Shown: positions 1 to 5,980, counted from the stretch's first letter. The stretch is DNA of 11,548 nucleotides from CAYHBS01 sp964360995 (GCA_964360995.1 CAYHYZ010000023.1:1-11548); one strand, 5' to 3'. Notes: a model not told the origin generated them from the letters alone. Made by a program: numbers and translations.

Positions 1-1
1 G

Positions 2-823
2 ACAATCATTGTTTGCGCCTGCGCTGGTCGCTAGGCTGATCTGTCCTGTTTTCCAAATATCGATTTTTCTTTTCAAATTTGCGTTATCCGTTGTGGTCAG
101 GCAAATCCATGCGTGCTGTGCGTTACCACTACTGAGCTGACTCCCACCAGTTTGAGTTAAATACACCGTTGGATCCGGGCGGTGATAAATAATATTGAGC
201 TCTTTACCCGGAATATCCGTGGGCGTACCACCATTATCATATTTCACCGCCGTAATAATGACCCGTGAGTTGAGATTATACGGAGGAATGATGTCTTCCT
301 CATACGTTCCTGTGGTGTTCATGCGCATATCACCCACTTCCGTTGAATCTGCAACTCCATCCCCATCCCCGTCTGCTCTGTTTGGCGGAAAGTCGGGAAA
401 TATTGTCACTTTTTTTTGCTCGGTCAGATTGTCTACATTCACACGTAAACCGTATGCGGGATAAAAAGTCCGGTTGTTACTTGCCTTTATTGCAGAAACG
501 CTAATCCCCTTTTGTTGCACCTCGCGTAACAATAATGTTAATTCCTGCGCGGTTTGGTTGAGTGCGGTCTGGCTTCGTGATTTGGTGATGCTCTCCATGG
601 AGATTGAGGTGAGGATCACAATAATGCCAAGCGCAATAAGCATTTCGAGAAGGGTAAATCCCGCACTACTTTTGATCCTTAAAAGTCTTGTGTGATCAGT
701 ATGTGTGGCAATTGCAGACACGTCGAGTATATTGTTATTGTTTCGGTGATCAAAAGTAGTGCGGGATAAATCCTTGTCGTTCGTGCAGTGTTTCTTTCCT
801 AAAAAAAATTGCTCCCTATTCAT
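2..823 (-). CDS. Type IV pseudopilin (GspH/FimT-like minor pilin), 3' end outside window
   Basis: The minus-strand frame is open from ATG 823 to the left edge (274 codons, no stop reached), so the protein is C-terminally incomplete here. A class III prepilin signature GFTLLEMLIALGIIVILTS starts at residue 55, with G55 as the predicted PilD cleavage site, Glu at mature +5 and a hydrophobic helix behind it. Residues 151-162 form a D-x-D-x-D-G-x-x-D-x-x-E calcium-loop-like motif. The ATG overlaps the stop of the upstream gene by 8 nt, which supports this start and co-transcription with pilD. However, it implies a 55-residue leader, whereas 6-25 is usual. The only nearer in-frame start is GTG 721, giving a 21-residue leader. 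A 20-bp inverted repeat brackets the leader region, so the N-terminus is doubtful (see findings). The likely role is a minor pilin in pilus initiation or at the tip. The pseudopilin assignment is firm; the start and exact subtype are not. Confidence 0.8.
   Translation of the reverse strand, partial: MNREQFFLGKKHCTNDKDLSRTTFDHRNNNNILDVSAIATHTDHTRLLRIKSSAGFTLLEMLIALGIIVILTSISMESITKSRSQTALNQTAQELTLLLREVQQKGISVSAIKASNNRTFYPAYGLRVNVDNLTEQKKVTIFPDFPPNRADGDGDGVADSTEVGDMRMNTTGTYEEDIIPPYNLNSRVIITAVKYDNGGTPTDIPGKELNIIYHRPDPTVYLTQTGGSQLSSGNAQHAWICLTTTDNANLKRKIDIWKTGQISLATSAGANNDC
658..767. repeat. 20-bp perfect inverted repeat with 70-bp spacer
   Basis: Positions 748-767 read GATCAAAAGTAGTGCGGGAT, and 658-677 is its exact reverse complement; the 70 bp at 678-747 lie between. 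The low-coordinate arm encodes the last leader residues of the pseudopilin (IKSSAG) and the cleavage-site Gly, so one arm is coding. In the minus-strand transcript the arms could pair as a 20-bp stem. Inverting the spacer would put GTG directly in frame before ATC AAA AGT. Confidence 0.9.
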
Positions 824-1274
824 ATTTCAACGTCAGTACATCGCCAGATTTTACTGATACGCGTTCCAGAGAATCTACCGACCTGCCATTAATATACAGC
901 GTCCAGGACTTTCCTTGCTCCTCATTTGCTGTCTCTCCAATCGCGATGGGCAAGAATTTTTCTCCCGCACGCACAGAAAATTTGTTCGAAACCGCGGCAA
1001 GATATACCACTTCTCTTGCATCGAGTGGTTCTGTAGTATCCCTGGTTGATTCAACGACGGTGCCGTCACCAAAATCAATAGTCACTTTGACTGGTCCCTG
1101 CGACTGTGTGGTCGCTACAATATCATTTTCCAATTGTTGAGAGTTGGTCGCAGATGGCTCGGCAGATTGTCTAATGACTCGAGAACGAAGTGAGGTATCA
1201 AAAAAAACAATCCCTGCGGCAGCAATCAGTATCACGGTAACGGCAACCAAAATATATTCCCCTTTTTGATTCAT
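816..1274 (-). CDS. Membrane-anchored DUF4430-like protein in the pilD operon
   Basis: A 152-residue protein. A start at ATG 1274 is preferred over the upstream ATG at 1307 because it overlaps the pilD stop as ATGA, and it places the TM helix (about residues 8-25) at the N-terminus after MNQKGEY. The remaining part would lie outside the cytoplasmic membrane. A linker (27-60) is followed by a beta-rich domain (62-152) with the pattern V-K-V-T-I-D-F-G-D-G, then W-T-L-Y-I-N-G (124-130), then SGDVLTLKY (143-151). This resembles the DUF4430/transcobalamin C-terminal-like fold, in which a W-x-x-Y-x-N-G strand and a terminal GD-x-(L/I)-x-x-x-Y strand recur. The function is unknown. Its position between the prepilin peptidase and a pseudopilin suggests a periplasmic or surface accessory of the pilus. 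The domain call rests on motif resemblance only. Confidence 0.65.
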   Translation of the reverse strand: MNQKGEYILVAVTVILIAAAGIVFFDTSLRSRVIRQSAEPSATNSQQLENDIVATTQSQGPVKVTIDFGDGTVVESTRDTTEPLDAREVVYLAAVSNKFSVRAGEKFLPIAIGETANEEQGKSWTLYINGRSVDSLERVSVKSGDVLTLKYE

Positions 1275-2140
1275 GTGAGGAGCGTAGCTATGGTTGTAGT
1301 ATACCACTCCACTAGTGAGTACCCAAAAGCAAAGGCAATGATGGTGCCTGCAATGAGAAATGGGCCGAAAGGAATTTGAGTTTTTCGACTATATGAACCG
1401 GCGAGTAAAAATATAATCCCCCAAATTGCACCGATCCAAAATGCGAGGAGTAAAGAAACAAGCGTCAGGAGTGGGCCGGAGAATAGTGAAATCCCAAACA
1501 CCAATTTTGCATCCCCTAAACCCATCCATGTACCTTTCGAAATCGCCCATAAGAACCAGAAAAATCCAGCGGCAAGCACCGCAATAGAAAAAGTCATGGA
1601 TGGCTCCAATGAGAAAAGTCTGGAAAGATCATGTACCACCAATGCATAGATGCCTCCCGCAACTGCAAGTAGCGCATTCAGTACATCGGGGATAATTTTG
1701 TGCCGAATGTCGTAAATGGAAAGTACCACACCAACAGCCATCACCGTTAATGCGGCAAAAAGTGCGGCAACAGAAGGAAGTACGTCATACAATGAAAACA
1801 GCGAATTAGTTACGCCAAGGCCAGCATTCATATTGTCGGCAATAAACATAGCCGCACCACTCCTCCATGCAACGAGTAGAAAAAGCGCCCCCGTGAGTAC
1901 TTCCACAATGGGATATTGCCACGAGAATTTCGATCCACAGTGGCGACATCTTCCACGGAGCATCAAAAAGCTCACCACCGGAATCAAATCAATCGCTTTG
2001 AGTCGCGCGCTACATGAAAGACATTTCGACTCCCCTCGCACAATTGACTCACTCGTGCGTAGTCGCAACGACACCACATTCAAAAAACTGCCGACTCCTA
2101 TGCCAAAGATAAATGCAAAAAAATAGATAGCACTGAGCAT
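1271..2140 (-). CDS. pilD: Prepilin peptidase / N-methyltransferase PilD
   Basis: Bifunctional inner-membrane enzyme that cleaves prepilins after Gly and methylates the new N-terminal Phe. At 289 residues it has the full family length. The N-terminal motif GVGSFLNVVSLR (15-26) is followed by the zinc-type cysteine pairs C40-x2-C43 and C65-x2-C68 and by FSWQYPIVE (72-80). The aspartyl-protease residues are D144 in YDIRHKIIPD and D210 in GLGDAK, both on the cytoplasmic side of TM helices as expected. About eight hydrophobic segments span the protein, and the conserved IPFGPFLIAG lies at 256-265. It heads an operon with the DUF4430-like protein and a pseudopilin. A TATAAT box ends 7 nt before the ATG, so the mRNA is probably leaderless. 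It would process both major pilins and the pseudopilin. No key residue is missing. Confidence 0.96.
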   Translation of the reverse strand: MLSAIYFFAFIFGIGVGSFLNVVSLRLRTSESIVRGESKCLSCSARLKAIDLIPVVSFLMLRGRCRHCGSKFSWQYPIVEVLTGALFLLVAWRSGAAMFIADNMNAGLGVTNSLFSLYDVLPSVAALFAALTVMAVGVVLSIYDIRHKIIPDVLNALLAVAGGIYALVVHDLSRLFSLEPSMTFSIAVLAAGFFWFLWAISKGTWMGLGDAKLVFGISLFSGPLLTLVSLLLAFWIGAIWGIIFLLAGSYSRKTQIPFGPFLIAGTIIAFAFGYSLVEWYTTTIATLLT

Positions 2141-2147
2141 GCTTTAT

Positions 2148-2153
2148 ATTATA
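2148..2153 (-). promoter_or_regulatory. -10 box of pilD operon (leaderless start predicted)
   Basis: Perfect minus-strand TATAAT with only 7 nt before the pilD ATG, so the transcript should begin at or beside the start codon. There is no convincing -35 hexamer 16-18 bp upstream. No SD is present. Confidence 0.6.
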
Positions 2154-2247
2154 CCCGATGCGCCGGAGAATATTTTGAATACTGTGCATTGAAAATTCAC
2201 ACACATCTATCGCTCATAACTTTCGTGAAGTTGAATTGCATTGGAAA

Positions 2248-2285
2248 AAACCCACGATATAGAAGAAAACTCGCGATATTGAAGA
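2248..2285 (-). repeat. Tandem 19-bp direct repeat upstream of pilD
   Basis: On the minus strand 2285-2267 reads TCTTCAATATCGCGAGTTT, followed immediately by 2266-2248, TCTTCTATATCGTGGGTTT: 16 of 19 identical. The pair lies about 95 bp upstream of the pilD -10 box and could be a regulator binding site or a chance duplication. Confidence 0.55.
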
Positions 2286-2300
2286 TGGACAGTAAGAGGT

Positions 2301-2342
2301 CTACTGCAAACGGCTGCGCGGCCGCGCAGCCGTTTGCAGTAG
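2301..2342. repeat. 42-bp spacerless perfect palindrome
   Basis: The left half (2301-2321) begins CTACTGCAAACGGCTGCGC and the right half is its exact complement, with the dyad axis between 2321 and 2322. A GCGGCCGC site sits at the centre. There is no loop and no U-run on either side, so it is not a standard terminator. It lies between the terminator of the Cys-rich gene and the pilD promoter. Confidence 0.95.
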
Positions 2343-2370
2343 GAAAAGTGACCAATAAAACAAGTTAATA

Positions 2371-2401
2371 AAGAAAAAGGGGCTCCCGTTGGGAGCCCCT
2401 T
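2371..2401 (-). terminator. Intrinsic terminator of the Cys-rich DUF1566 gene
   Basis: An 11-bp perfect GC-rich stem on the minus strand (2401-2391 with 2387-2377, 3-nt loop 2388-2390) is followed by TTTTTCTTT. It starts about 23 bp after the stop codon of the gene above it and should isolate that gene from the pilD operon. Confidence 0.9.
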
Positions 2402-2424
2402 GGTTGTGGTTCTTTTGTAAACCG

Positions 2425-3795
2425 TTATTGAACTGTTCGCACCGCACGAACAAAAAGTGAGGTGGTCTTGGTATTGAGCGCGGTTCCTCCAGCCCCGAAC
2501 GCTACGTACCATGCTCGCAATGCATCTAGCGCATAAGTCGCAGACGTCCAGTATCCATTGCTCGTCGTGCAGCTACAAGCTGCAGAGGTGCATCCTCCTA
2601 CGCAGCTCGAATTGAACTCGGAGAATACGGCGGGATTCGCGATACTCTGGTCGACGATTCCCATCAATTCGTGTGAGGTGGGAAGCCGCCAATCACTGTG
2701 GCCGGCAAACGTAGATGAATTCAGAGTGGTAATTTTTACCCCTGACGCATTCACCCACGAGTAGGTCTGTGTGTAATCGTGAATTGAACCGTCATTCGCT
2801 AGTTTCTCCCACTCGAGCCCGGTCTCGTTATCGACGATCGTCGTACCAAGATCGGTAAACCGAGATGCGTAGCATCTGCTTTCGTCGAAAATGCATCCGG
2901 GCGCACAAGAAAGCGTTCCGCCGCCGTATCCGAGCGTAATACACGTCTCACCGGCAAGATTACCAGTATCGCATTCCTCATCTCCAGCAATGGCGCCGTC
3001 ACCGCACTCACATACCGGCGCGGAACATCCAGACAGGTTGTATGAACACCCGGGACTACAGCTCAAGCTACCACCCGCGAATCCAAGACTTGAACATGTC
3101 GATCCTCCGAGAGAGGCGCCGTCACACTGCTCGTAACCGTCGAGTGAGCCGTTTCCGCACACGGACATCGAGCACCCGCTCACATCGTATGCACAAAGAC
3201 TCGTGCATGAAAGCGCGCCGCCAATATAGCCAAGCGATGCGCACGTCGCTCCGCCAAGCGCTACGCCGTCGCACTGCTCGCCCGCATTCACGGAACCGTT
3301 GCCGCAGGTTGTGGCGGTGCACCCCGTAAAGTCGAAGGTGCATCCCGCCGTGCAGCCAAGCGTGCCGGAGACGAAACCGAAATCGAGACAGGTGAGCCCA
3401 CCAAGATCTGCGCCATCGCAGAGCTCGTAGTTGTTGATCACTGCGTCTCCGCACGACGCAAACGATCCACTGGTGAGCAAAGTAACGACATCGTACATGC
3501 TGTCGTTGATGAACGGTCCTACCGTAGAGTAGTCCCCTTCGTTCGCACACCCACCTTTGCCAGCGGCGTCTGCGAGACCCATCGTGAGCTCAAACTGACG
3601 AAAGCACTTTTCGTACTCCGCCGGTTGATCGCCCGTCCGAAGTGCGCGAGCGTCTGTTTTGAGCAAACACTGCGCGTATCTACCCGATGACTCGATCTTA
3701 CGAACGAGACATCGGTCTCCACCGCTTAACATGTCTGCAGACGCCGAAAAAGAAAGCGCCAACAGCGCAAGGGTAATTACCAATGTTTTCAACAT
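2425..3795 (-). CDS. Secreted Cys-rich repeat protein with C-terminal DUF1566 (Lcl_C) domain
   Basis: 456 residues with a Sec signal peptide (1-20, ending SASA). Residues 27-110 hold C29, C43, C64 and C83 in a pattern (GDRCL..KI...GRYA.CLLK...KC...GGC) that I associate with Deltaproteobacteria/Myxococcota secreted proteins. Four tandem six-cysteine repeats follow (115-159, 164-208, 213-257, 264-308), each with the exact spacing C-x10-C-x9-C-x11-C-x3-C-x6-C and a CG(D/N)G..-ECD-like start; these resemble DUF4215/Myxococcus Cys-rich repeats. The C-terminus (315-455) is DUF1566-like: D-N-x-T-G-L-E-W-E, GHSDWRLPT, GYWTSAT and F-V-R-A-V-R. It is probably an exported, disulfide-stabilised surface protein, perhaps an adhesin. 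The gene is GC-rich compared with its neighbours and has one of only two clear SDs here (GGAGG, 8 nt before ATG), which suggests acquisition. It is transcribed alone between a pilin and pilD. Confidence 0.88.
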   Translation of the reverse strand: MLKTLVITLALLALSFSASADMLSGGDRCLVRKIESSGRYAQCLLKTDARALRTGDQPAEYEKCFRQFELTMGLADAAGKGGCANEGDYSTVGPFINDSMYDVVTLLTSGSFASCGDAVINNYELCDGADLGGLTCLDFGFVSGTLGCTAGCTFDFTGCTATTCGNGSVNAGEQCDGVALGGATCASLGYIGGALSCTSLCAYDVSGCSMSVCGNGSLDGYEQCDGASLGGSTCSSLGFAGGSLSCSPGCSYNLSGCSAPVCECGDGAIAGDEECDTGNLAGETCITLGYGGGTLSCAPGCIFDESRCYASRFTDLGTTIVDNETGLEWEKLANDGSIHDYTQTYSWVNASGVKITTLNSSTFAGHSDWRLPTSHELMGIVDQSIANPAVFSEFNSSCVGGCTSAACSCTTSNGYWTSATYALDALRAWYVAFGAGGTALNTKTTSLFVRAVRTVQ

Positions 3796-3799
3796 ACTA

Positions 3800-3808
3800 T
3801 CCTCCCAC
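3800..3808 (-). promoter_or_regulatory. Shine-Dalgarno of the Cys-rich gene
   Basis: The minus strand reads GGGAGGATAGT directly before ATG 3795, an almost ideal SD. It fixes the start and contrasts with most genes in this window, which lack one. A weak promoter-like TTGTTT-N18-TTAGAA lies further upstream. Confidence 0.75.
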
Positions 3809-3891
3809 GAGCATTGCCCGCTTGTTTTCTAACACAGAATGCCAGAATTGAAACAAAAAGTAAAGAGCGTACTCTCCCTTTGCTCGTTAAC

Positions 3892-4455
3892 TTAAGAGGT
3901 CACACAAGCATCTCCGGCATCAATCACCTCGGTAAGATTCTCCACTTGGAATGCCTTGTACTCAACGGGCTGGCTCCGCCCAACACTATCAACACACCAC
4001 GCGTCGGGCTGACCGTCGTCCAAACCCTCCAAGCCAAGTACACCGGCGAGAGAAGTTTTTAGTGGTACTGCGACGGCCCAAGCTCCACCAGCGACTGTTT
4101 GAGAGCAACGTGTGGCAGAAGACAAACCTTGTCCGTTATATGCATTTCCAGCGGCTGTGATCATAGCGATAATTTTGCTGTCCGAAAAAATCGTATCGGC
4201 GGTTGGAGCACATGTGCCTGCAGAAAATATAGCAACCGAACTGCAACTACCACCCTCGGCAACGTGACACCCATTATAATTTATTGCCGCTTGACTTCTA
4301 ATACTTGCAAGATTTTCTTTAATGCTCGCGTCGGAGGCACGTGTTCTCGAAGAGTTAAGAGAAGTCAGGACAATCCCTGATAATATACCAATAATGGAAA
4401 TTACAATTAACAGCTCAATCAGGGTGAACCCAAATTTTCGAACTGATGAGAACAT
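3892..4455 (-). CDS. Type IV pilin (second pilin)
   Basis: 187 residues: a 9-residue leader MFSSVRKFG, then FTLIELLIVISIIGILSGIVL with Glu at mature +5, a classic class III signal plus N-terminal alpha helix. The globular part has six cysteines (63, 71, 82, 117, 154, 184), enough for three disulfides, and the segments WAVAVPLKTS (126-135) and AWCVDSVGRSQ (152-162). The other pilin at 4637-5173 shares these last segments (EVKLKTS, FFCIDSSGKSQ), so the two are paralogues. The start is supported by the leader length and by a TATAAT box 6 nt before the ATG. After the stop a weak hairpin (GAGC/GCTC) followed by TTTACTTTTTG may terminate the transcript. It is likely a structural or minor pilin processed by PilD; which of the two forms the main fibre cannot be told. 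Confidence 0.92.
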   Translation of the reverse strand: MFSSVRKFGFTLIELLIVISIIGILSGIVLTSLNSSRTRASDASIKENLASIRSQAAINYNGCHVAEGGSCSSVAIFSAGTCAPTADTIFSDSKIIAMITAAGNAYNGQGLSSATRCSQTVAGGAWAVAVPLKTSLAGVLGLEGLDDGQPDAWCVDSVGRSQPVEYKAFQVENLTEVIDAGDACVTS

Positions 4456-4461
4456 GCTTGG

Positions 4462-4495
4462 ATTATAACAGATTAATACCAGACATTAATACCAG
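4462..4495 (-). promoter_or_regulatory. -10 box with paired 11-bp repeats before the second pilin
   Basis: A minus-strand TATAAT at 4467-4462 ends 6 nt before ATG 4455, predicting a leaderless mRNA. Immediately upstream are two identical copies of CTGGTATTAAT (4495-4485 and 4482-4472, 13-bp period), covering where a -35 box should be. No good -35 hexamer is seen, so the repeats may be an activator or repressor site. Confidence 0.5.
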
Positions 4496-4567
4496 CATTT
4501 GGGTATAAAAATATTTAATATAGGCACGGGCTCTGAGTCGCGATTCTTTCTACTACTTTGGTAATTA

Positions 4568-4612
4568 TTAAAAACAACAAAGAGGGGTGTGCAACGCGCT
4601 CCCCCTCCTTGT
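4568..4612 (-). terminator. Probable terminator of the first pilin
   Basis: Minus-strand stem of 11 bp with one mismatch (4612-4602 with 4587-4577; core GAGGGG/CCCCTC) and a 14-nt loop, followed by TTGTTTTTAAT. It starts about 25 bp past the pilin stop codon. Confidence 0.55.
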
Positions 4613-4636
4613 TTGGAAACAAAACTCTCTAAACCC

Positions 4637-5173
4637 TTATATTGTGCAGTCAACGTCAGCTGCTAGCCCTAGCCCTGCAGTGGCATTAACTTGTGATTTA
4701 CCTGATGAATCTATACAAAAGAATCCCACAGAGGTTTTAAGCTTTACTTCTGCTGCATAAGCTGTCCCATTAGCAAGTGAGTTACAAGACATGGTTCCAA
4801 CAGTGGCGTTTGTCGTGAGTGCGTCGTCAAATCCCACAAGGGCAGTACTACCGTATCCGCTCTTTGCAGCTGCTAACACAATTGCGTTTATTCCACTTAC
4901 GCCACCCGCCAAACCTGCTGGACTACATACATCTGTAAGGTCAGTAACTAAGTCAGTACCAGAAGTTGCGTCGTAGCTATTTCCGTTGCTGTCGTAGAAA
5001 AGCTCAGCCTGAGCGCGAGCACCTGACATCTGTGCCTTCACAGCGGCATCCGCTGCTTTATCACGTGCAGTATTGAGCGAAGCGAGCACTACTCCTGCGA
5101 GGATACCAATGATGGCGATAACGACGAGGAGTTCAATGAGGGTGAAACCTTTTGTTGAACGATTTTTAAACAT
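4637..5173 (-). CDS. Type IV pilin (first pilin)
   Basis: 178 residues: leader MFKNRSTKG (9 aa), then FTLIELLVVIAIIGILAGVVL, matching the class III prepilin consensus with Glu at mature +5. The globular domain has four cysteines (83, 130, 153, 176), and C153 and C176 lie in the C-terminal region where pilin disulfide loops are usual. ATG 5173 is chosen because it gives a normal leader; the open frame extends 69 codons further upstream, but that part (beginning MLSCSRALVL) is translated repeat DNA. No SD is seen. A TATAAT box at 5264-5269 would give an untranslated leader of about 85 nt. It is paralogous to the pilin at 3892-4455, and a terminator-like hairpin separates them. Probably a major pilin subunit. 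Confidence 0.94.
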   Translation of the reverse strand: MFKNRSTKGFTLIELLVVIAIIGILAGVVLASLNTARDKAADAAVKAQMSGARAQAELFYDSNGNSYDATSGTDLVTDLTDVCSPAGLAGGVSGINAIVLAAAKSGYGSTALVGFDDALTTNATVGTMSCNSLANGTAYAAEVKLKTSVGFFCIDSSGKSQVNATAGLGLAADVDCTI

Positions 5174-5263
5174 ATATTTGTTTATTGATAATGATAAACG
5201 ACCTAATAATATAAATTGAGTTAAGTAGTATATTCTCGACCAGTTATGTGTGCGTACTTCCCT

Positions 5264-5289
5264 ATTATACTTCCTTACGAAATAAGGAA
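5264..5289 (-). promoter_or_regulatory. Promoter-like -10 with adjacent inverted repeat, upstream of first pilin
   Basis: Minus-strand TATAAT at 5269-5264, preceded directly by a perfect 7-bp inverted repeat TTCCTTA-N5-TAAGGAA (5289-5271). The dyad occupies the spacer between -10 and -35, as an operator would. The -35 region is only a T-run. The distance to the pilin ATG is about 90 bp. Confidence 0.45.
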
Positions 5290-5315
5290 AAAATGGGGTG
5301 TGGACAACGCGGTGC

Positions 5316-5340
5316 AGCTGTGAGCTTGGAGCTAATAGCT
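5316..5340. repeat. AGCT heptamer array (left flank of TA pair)
   Basis: AGCT recurs exactly every 7 bp at 5316, 5323, 5330 and 5337, with variable triplets between (AGCTNNN). It is followed within 10 bp by the 8-bp array. Confidence 0.8.
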
Positions 5341-5342
5341 GG

Positions 5343-5394
<52 letters not shown>

Positions 5395-5637
5395 TTACAA
5401 GTCCTTATAAGTCTTTTCGCTTCGACGATCTATTGAAATTACATAATAATCAGCCCCCGAAAATGTAAAAATAATCCGAATATCGCCTACGCGTATCCTA
5501 TAATACTGCCTCTTCCCCTTGAGGCGCTTAATATCCAGAGACTCAAAGGAACCTGAAAGTATGGCCTGAAGCACACGAGCAATATGGGCGCGCTCAGATT
5601 TTCGTAGTTTGCGAAGAAATTTCTCGATTTTATCCAT
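5395..5637 (-). CDS. RelE/ParE-family toxin
   Basis: 80 residues, the normal size for the family. The pattern F-E-S-L-D-I-K-R-L-K-G (31-41), Y-Y-R-I-R-V-G-D-I-R-I-I-F (45-57) and I-S-I-D-R-R (67-72), ending in Y-K-D-L, is the RelE/ParE core: two N-terminal helices, then a basic beta-sheet with R47, R49 and R54. RelE members cleave ribosome-bound mRNA and ParE members poison gyrase; the sequence does not decide between them. ATG overlaps the antitoxin stop by 8 nt, giving the usual antitoxin-first, coupled arrangement. It lacks an evident terminator; its stop codon touches an octamer repeat array. Confidence 0.9.
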   Translation of the reverse strand: MDKIEKFLRKLRKSERAHIARVLQAILSGSFESLDIKRLKGKRQYYRIRVGDIRIIFTFSGADYYVISIDRRSEKTYKDL

Positions 5638-5872
5638 CGATCTTCTGGAGCGTCTTTAACACATCATGCGCACGAACGCCACTTTTTGATACTTCACGAA
5701 AATCCATAACTGCTTCCCACACTCCGTCGTCGCCCCATGCATCCACAGGAGAAATTTTAAAAAGCGCTTTCGAACGTCGCATCACTACAAACTCCTCGCC
5801 ACGCGCAACGCGAGAAGCATAGGCGGCAATATTTTCACGAAGTGATTTGAGATTGATGATGTTTGTTTTCAT
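5630..5872 (-). CDS. Phd/YefM-family antitoxin
   Basis: 80 residues. The N-terminal half (1-42; N-I-I-N-L-K-S-L-R-E-N-I-A-A-Y, then R-V-A-R-G-E-E-F-V-V-M-R-R-S-K-A-L-F-K-I) matches the Phd/YefM DNA-binding and dimer fold. The C-terminal half (50-76, VWEAVMDFREVSKSGVRAHD) would wrap the toxin. It probably neutralises the RelE/ParE toxin encoded just downstream with an 8-nt overlap. Antitoxins of this type repress their own promoter, and a 20-bp dyad lies between its -35 and -10. The pair sits between pilC and the pilin genes and is unrelated to pilus function as far as the sequence shows; it may stabilise the locus. Confidence 0.88.
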   Translation of the reverse strand: MKTNIINLKSLRENIAAYASRVARGEEFVVMRRSKALFKISPVDAWGDDGVWEAVMDFREVSKSGVRAHDVLKTLQKIDG

Positions 5873-5878
5873 ACAGAA

Positions 5879-5907
5879 AGATTACCTTAAGATAATCTAT
5901 GTGTCAA
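5879..5907 (-). promoter_or_regulatory. TA promoter with autoregulatory dyad; leaderless start predicted
   Basis: A perfect -35 TTGACA (5907-5902), a 17-bp spacer and a weak -10 TAATCT (5884-5879), then 6 nt to ATG 5872. A 20-bp palindrome with one mismatched pair (AGATTATCTTAAGGTAATCT, 5898-5879) covers the spacer and the -10, a typical place for antitoxin repression. Confidence 0.7.
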
Positions 5908-5980
5908 TACAATCATGTGTATTATGAAAAAGCTGTTAGATGGCTGGATCCGACCATAAAATCGGGAGAGCATTAAAATC

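Noticed and set aside
1275..1307. Upstream ATG giving an 11-residue extension to the DUF4430-like protein
   Set aside because: The ATGA overlap with pilD and the TM position favour the internal start at 1274.
2301..2342. Palindrome as an intrinsic terminator
   Set aside because: No loop and no U-tract on either strand; a proper terminator lies at 2371-2401.
3122..3550. 142-codon minus-strand ORF in another frame of the Cys-rich gene
   Set aside because: Arg/Trp-rich shadow of a GC-rich repeat gene; the main frame has a signal peptide and perfect Cys spacing.
5924..5959. Plus-strand 11-codon ORF (MKKLLDGWIRP)
   Set aside because: Too short, no SD or promoter, and it lies in repeat-flanked intergenic DNA.
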